In this document: one piece after another, positions 13,090-15,035 of the stretch | How positions within the stretch are numbered: position 1 is the first letter of the stretch | Layout of the letters: the number at the start of each line of letters is the position of its first letter | From: an uncultured Clostridia bacterium | GTDB taxonomy: Bacteria > Bacillota > Clostridia > Christensenellales > Borkfalkiaceae | DNA length: 15,035 bases | Assembly: GCA_946540675.1 (NCBI GenBank) | Contig: CAMNIW010000012.1 | Coordinates: 1-15,035 of the forward strand | Direction: 5' to 3' | Translations under genes and position numbers: made by a program | The notes under the pieces: model-generated | Databases searched by the model: none | What the model was told of the DNA's origin: nothing | The model's input: only the letters and a program-made list of their open reading frames with translations

Positions 13090-13110
13090 AAGGGATTCGA
13101 ACGGGTGGGC
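13090..13110 (-). pseudogene. Inverted fragment resembling the tRNA-Ser variable/T arm
   Basis: On the minus strand this reads GCCCAC, then CCGTTCGAATCCCTT. It matches the tRNA-Ser at 13013-13026 and its GCCCAC variable-arm segment, with a few bases missing. It cannot fold into a tRNA. It may be a remnant of a second tRNA copy or of an integration event next to tRNA-Ser. Confidence 0.5.
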
Positions 13111-13282
13111 AGTAGCAAATTAAACGGAACTTTAGTTTTGTCCAAACAATTTGTGACCAAACAGCTGATGAATCGGCTGTTTGCCGCACCGGCGTGATAG
13201 CAAGATTTATCTTACGGGGCGAATCGCTTATACTTTAATCAAGAATTAAAACGATGAAAACACATAAAAACGATTATAATGA
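13111..13282. other. Non-coding interval after the tRNA fragment
   Basis: No credible gene is visible. There is a short hairpin, AAACAGC (13158-13164) with GCTGTTT (13175-13181). The composition turns AT-rich toward the promoter at 13283. Confidence 0.55.
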
Positions 13283-13311
13283 TTGAAATAGGGGTAAAAA
13301 TATGATACAAT
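13283..13311 (+). promoter_or_regulatory. Promoter of the membrane zinc-ribbon gene
   Basis: TTGAAA (13283-13288) and TACAAT (13306-13311) are 17 bp apart. The predicted start near 13318 coincides with the first base of the leader hairpin. Confidence 0.8.
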
Positions 13312-13317
13312 ATATAC

Positions 13318-13454
13318 GCTACACATTTTAATATTCTACGGAAAGGGGATACTTTTGGTAAAAATGTATTCTCTCACCTTTTCGTAGAAAAATGTGTAGC
13401 AACATTGAGAGATATGTTTTTCGTGTGTCTCTTAATGAGGCACATTTTTTATTT
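13318..13454 (+). promoter_or_regulatory. Structured attenuator leader of the membrane zinc-ribbon gene
   Basis: The transcript should begin with a long hairpin: GCTACACATT (13318-13327) pairs with AATGTGTAGC (13391-13400), and inside, CTACG pairs with CGTAG and GAAAGG with CCTTTTC. A terminator follows: GTGTGTCTC (13423-13431) with GAGGCACAT (13437-13445), then TTTTTT. An alternative helix, TTGAGAGA (13405-13412) with TCTCTTAA (13428-13435), would consume the terminator's 5' arm and prevent it. The ribosome binding site AGGAG follows directly. The layout is that of a riboswitch or attenuator. The signal is unknown. Confidence 0.7.
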
Positions 13455-13466
13455 AGGAGAAAACAA

Positions 13467-14300
13467 ATGAGTTCTGTGGGTATTTATTGGATTGTTGTAG
13501 GTGTTATTGCAATCATATCGCTGATTATACATAGACTTGCCACGGGAATGGTTATAGACGTTTCGGATTTTTTCAATCCCGCCGAAACCTTTGATTTTTT
13601 TATTGAAGATCGCGGTTGGGTTAATTTGGTGATTGTAGGCGGACTCGGCGGAATCGTGTTTGCCTTTGTTTTTTGGAGTTGGCTATATTCTCTCCTAATA
13701 TTGGGCGGGCTGATTCTGGTTTGTGTGATTATTTTTATTATTATAGTGATAGTGGATAATAAAAATCAAAAAGAATTGGAAAATTACGAGCCTGAATATG
13801 AAGAAACAAAGGTTAAATATAAATGTCCGGGGTGCGGGGCGAACTTGTATAAGATTTTTAACGTCGATGAAGGTACGGCAAAGTTTGTGTGTAAATATTG
13901 CGATATTACGTATACTAAGAAAGATTTAGTTACAAAAGCAAACGAAGAAAAATCGACCGATGAAGAACTATGGATCGATATAGGCGATTTTGAAGAAGAA
14001 TACTTTAATGCGTGCGATAATTTCTTTTTTAAACCGTACAATTTACATAACAAAAAAGAAATAGAAAGAAAATATAGTCGATTGATGAGCAGAACGGAAA
14101 AGTGTGAAGACATTTATGAAAATGTTTCATGGGACGAAACGGAAGATATATTGCAGGAAACGCGGGACTTTTTCATTGACAATCTCGATGAGATAAAAGA
14201 ATATTTTTCAAAATACGGTGAAGAAGAAATCAAAAGGAGATATGAATTCTATTGTAAAGTAAATGAAGAACTTGATGAAGAAAGCGACGATGAAGAATAA
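13467..14300 (+). CDS. Membrane protein with cytoplasmic zinc ribbon, function unknown
   Basis: This 277-residue protein is not one I recognise as a named family. Hydrophobic helices lie at about 5-22, 53-70 and 72-96. A zinc ribbon follows, CPGCG (C120, C123) and CKYC (C142, C145), and then an acidic, mostly helical C-terminal domain (about 165-277) with a highly acidic tail. I start at the ATG at 13467, with AGGAG 6 nt upstream. An in-frame ATG at 13392 lies inside the leader hairpin and has no ribosome binding site. Codon use is clearly more AT-rich than in neighbouring genes (frequent GAT, AAA, TTT, ATT), and it lies beyond a tRNA gene, which suggests acquisition. It has its own promoter, a structured leader and a terminator. 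The zinc ribbon resembles those that begin many bacterial membrane proteins of unknown role. Confidence 0.85.
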   Translation: MSSVGIYWIVVGVIAIISLIIHRLATGMVIDVSDFFNPAETFDFFIEDRGWVNLVIVGGLGGIVFAFVFWSWLYSLLILGGLILVCVIIFIIIVIVDNKNQKELENYEPEYEETKVKYKCPGCGANLYKIFNVDEGTAKFVCKYCDITYTKKDLVTKANEEKSTDEELWIDIGDFEEEYFNACDNFFFKPYNLHNKKEIERKYSRLMSRTEKCEDIYENVSWDETEDILQETRDFFIDNLDEIKEYFSKYGEEEIKRRYEFYCKVNEELDEESDDEE

Positions 14301-14324
14301 AACCTAATTAAATAATAAAATTAT

Positions 14325-14372
14325 CCGACGACCGAGGACTCTTTGTAAAAAGGACTCGGTCGTCGGGCTTTT
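14325..14372. terminator. Bidirectional terminator after the membrane zinc-ribbon gene
   Basis: CCGACGACCGAG (14325-14336) pairs with CTCGGTCGTCGG (14355-14366), with an 18-nt loop that itself contains CTTT/AAAG. GCTTTTA follows on the plus strand. It separates two convergent genes. Confidence 0.75.
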
Positions 14373-14379
14373 ATGAGAT

Positions 14380-14619
14380 TTATTTTTTTCCGTTCTCCGC
14401 AAGGATCTTGCGCGCAAGAGCGTCGTGCCGCGTGACAAAGGCGTTGAGTTTGGCGTTCATCATATACTGCGGCTGACCGCCGAAGTCGGGATTTTTTAAT
14501 ACGGAGCCGGAATTTTTATCCGCGTTCTCCGTTTTTTTGTCCGTTTTTGAGAAAGACGACGTTCCCTTTGCCGTTTCGCTGAATTTGTCTATGAGATCGA
14601 AAAGTCCGAATTTTTCCAT
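14380..14619 (-). CDS. Small hypothetical protein
   Basis: This 79-residue protein is of unknown function. I start it at the ATG at 14619 (MEKFGLFDLIDKFSE), where AAGGGG lies 7 nt upstream. An in-frame start 15 codons earlier is less likely. The N-terminal part is probably helical, the middle (about 17-47) is Ser/Lys/Asn-rich and likely disordered, and the C-terminal part (MMNAKLNAFVTRHDALARKI) looks like an amphipathic helix. No signal peptide or Cys motif is seen. GC-rich codons match the core genes around it. It converges on the membrane zinc-ribbon gene. Confidence 0.65.
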   Translation of the reverse strand: MEKFGLFDLIDKFSETAKGTSSFSKTDKKTENADKNSGSVLKNPDFGGQPQYMMNAKLNAFVTRHDALARKILAENGKK

Positions 14620-14668
14620 AAAAACACCCCTTTTTTGCCCGCAAAGCGGAAAATCTTTAATCAAATAA

Positions 14669-14697
14669 TTGCGTAAATAAAATTTTTAGTATATAAT
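14669..14697 (+). promoter_or_regulatory. Promoter of the lipoprotein gene
   Basis: TTGCGT (14669-14674) and TATAAT (14692-14697) are 17 bp apart. A further AT-rich stretch with TATAAT-like boxes follows up to 14740. Confidence 0.65.
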
Positions 14698-14779
14698 ATA
14701 TAGGCATATAGTCTATAAGGCGTATAATCTGTTTTTATTATATGTTCGAACAAATCATTTATGCCATAAGGAGCGAAAT

Positions 14780-15035
14780 ATGGGCAAGAAAATAATCGGT
14801 TTATTGCTTACCGTGTGTATGGCGTTCGCGGTCGCGTCGTGTAGCGAAAGCGGAGCGAAGATCACGGCGGGTATGGACAATTCCGGCGAAGTCGCATATA
14901 ACGGCGGTTCGGTCGTCGCTACGAAAGACTACGTCTATTTCATAAACGGCGTCGAAAGTTCGTCCAAGACCTATAAAACGGGCGAAGTCGTAAAAGGCGC
15001 GCTTATGAGAACCAAACGCGAAAATCTCGTCAAAC
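14780..15035 (+). CDS. Lipoprotein, N-terminal part (continues beyond the window)
   Basis: The first 85 codons are present. MGKKIIGLLLTVCMAFAVAS is a type II signal peptide and C21 is the lipobox cysteine (VASC), so the product should be anchored to the outer face of the cytoplasmic membrane. The mature part begins with a short Ser/Gly-rich linker and then VVATKDYVYFINGVES. This resembles the beta-propeller-like repeats of surface proteins such as DUF5050 types, which is an inference from one repeat only. The ATG has AAGGAG 7 nt upstream. The gene is cut by the window end, so length and function cannot be given. Confidence 0.85.
   Translation, partial: MGKKIIGLLLTVCMAFAVASCSESGAKITAGMDNSGEVAYNGGSVVATKDYVYFINGVESSSKTYKTGEVVKGALMRTKRENLVK

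Noticed and set aside
12966..13160. Minus-strand ORFs over the tRNA-Ser region
   Set aside because: They are antisense translations of the tRNA, a well-known source of spurious ORFs.
13392..13466. 25-codon N-terminal extension of the membrane zinc-ribbon protein
   Set aside because: It lies in the leader hairpin and terminator and has no ribosome binding site.

Overview
The window looks like a chromosomal segment of a Gram-positive-type bacterium of the Bacillota (Clostridia-like, probably uncultured). The support is sigma-A promoters (TTGxxx, 17 bp, TATAAT), AGGAG-type ribosome binding sites, intrinsic terminators after most genes, a canonical cysteine T-box riboswitch and a Bacillus-type short CysE. 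The exact genus cannot be read from this sequence.

Left part (1-5291). A minus-strand operon reads cysE, cysS, a small Cys-rich ORF, then a short-form alaS. The cysE/cysS and cysS/small-ORF junctions are both TAA-A-ATG, so stop and start are 1 nt apart. The operon is preceded by an approximately 830-nt leader. It carries a textbook T-box: Stem I with the AG bulge and GGCAGGTG loop, specifier TGC (Cys), a IIA/B pseudoknot, a hairpin in the Stem III position, an antiterminator with bulge TGGAACC, and a terminator. The T-box bulge nucleotide A matches discriminator U73 of tRNA-Cys. The unusual part is an insertion of four complete 129-bp tandem repeats plus a partial one between the decoding half and the antiterminator half. 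One repeat differs from the others by many compensatory changes that preserve the same helices and tandem G.A pairs. This is the most exciting element in the window: an array of structured RNA modules inside a T-box.

Middle part (5236-12671). serS diverges from the T-box operon under a consensus promoter, so serine charging, serine acetylation and Cys/Ala charging genes sit together. A convergent DUF523 gene follows. Next come a uracil permease, with its own attenuator-like leader, and upp (uracil phosphoribosyltransferase), which together form a uracil salvage pair. After these is a 995-residue hybrid sensor histidine kinase with an extracellular Cache-like sensor, HisKA/HATPase, a degenerate receiver and an intact receiver.

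Right part (12672-15035). A tRNA-Ser(UGA) gene is followed by a terminator, a short inverted tRNA-like fragment, and an AT-rich gene for a membrane zinc-ribbon protein. That gene has a strong promoter and a structured leader with mutually exclusive antiterminator and terminator hairpins, and it looks acquired. Then come a small minus-strand hypothetical gene and the start of a lipoprotein gene cut by the window end.
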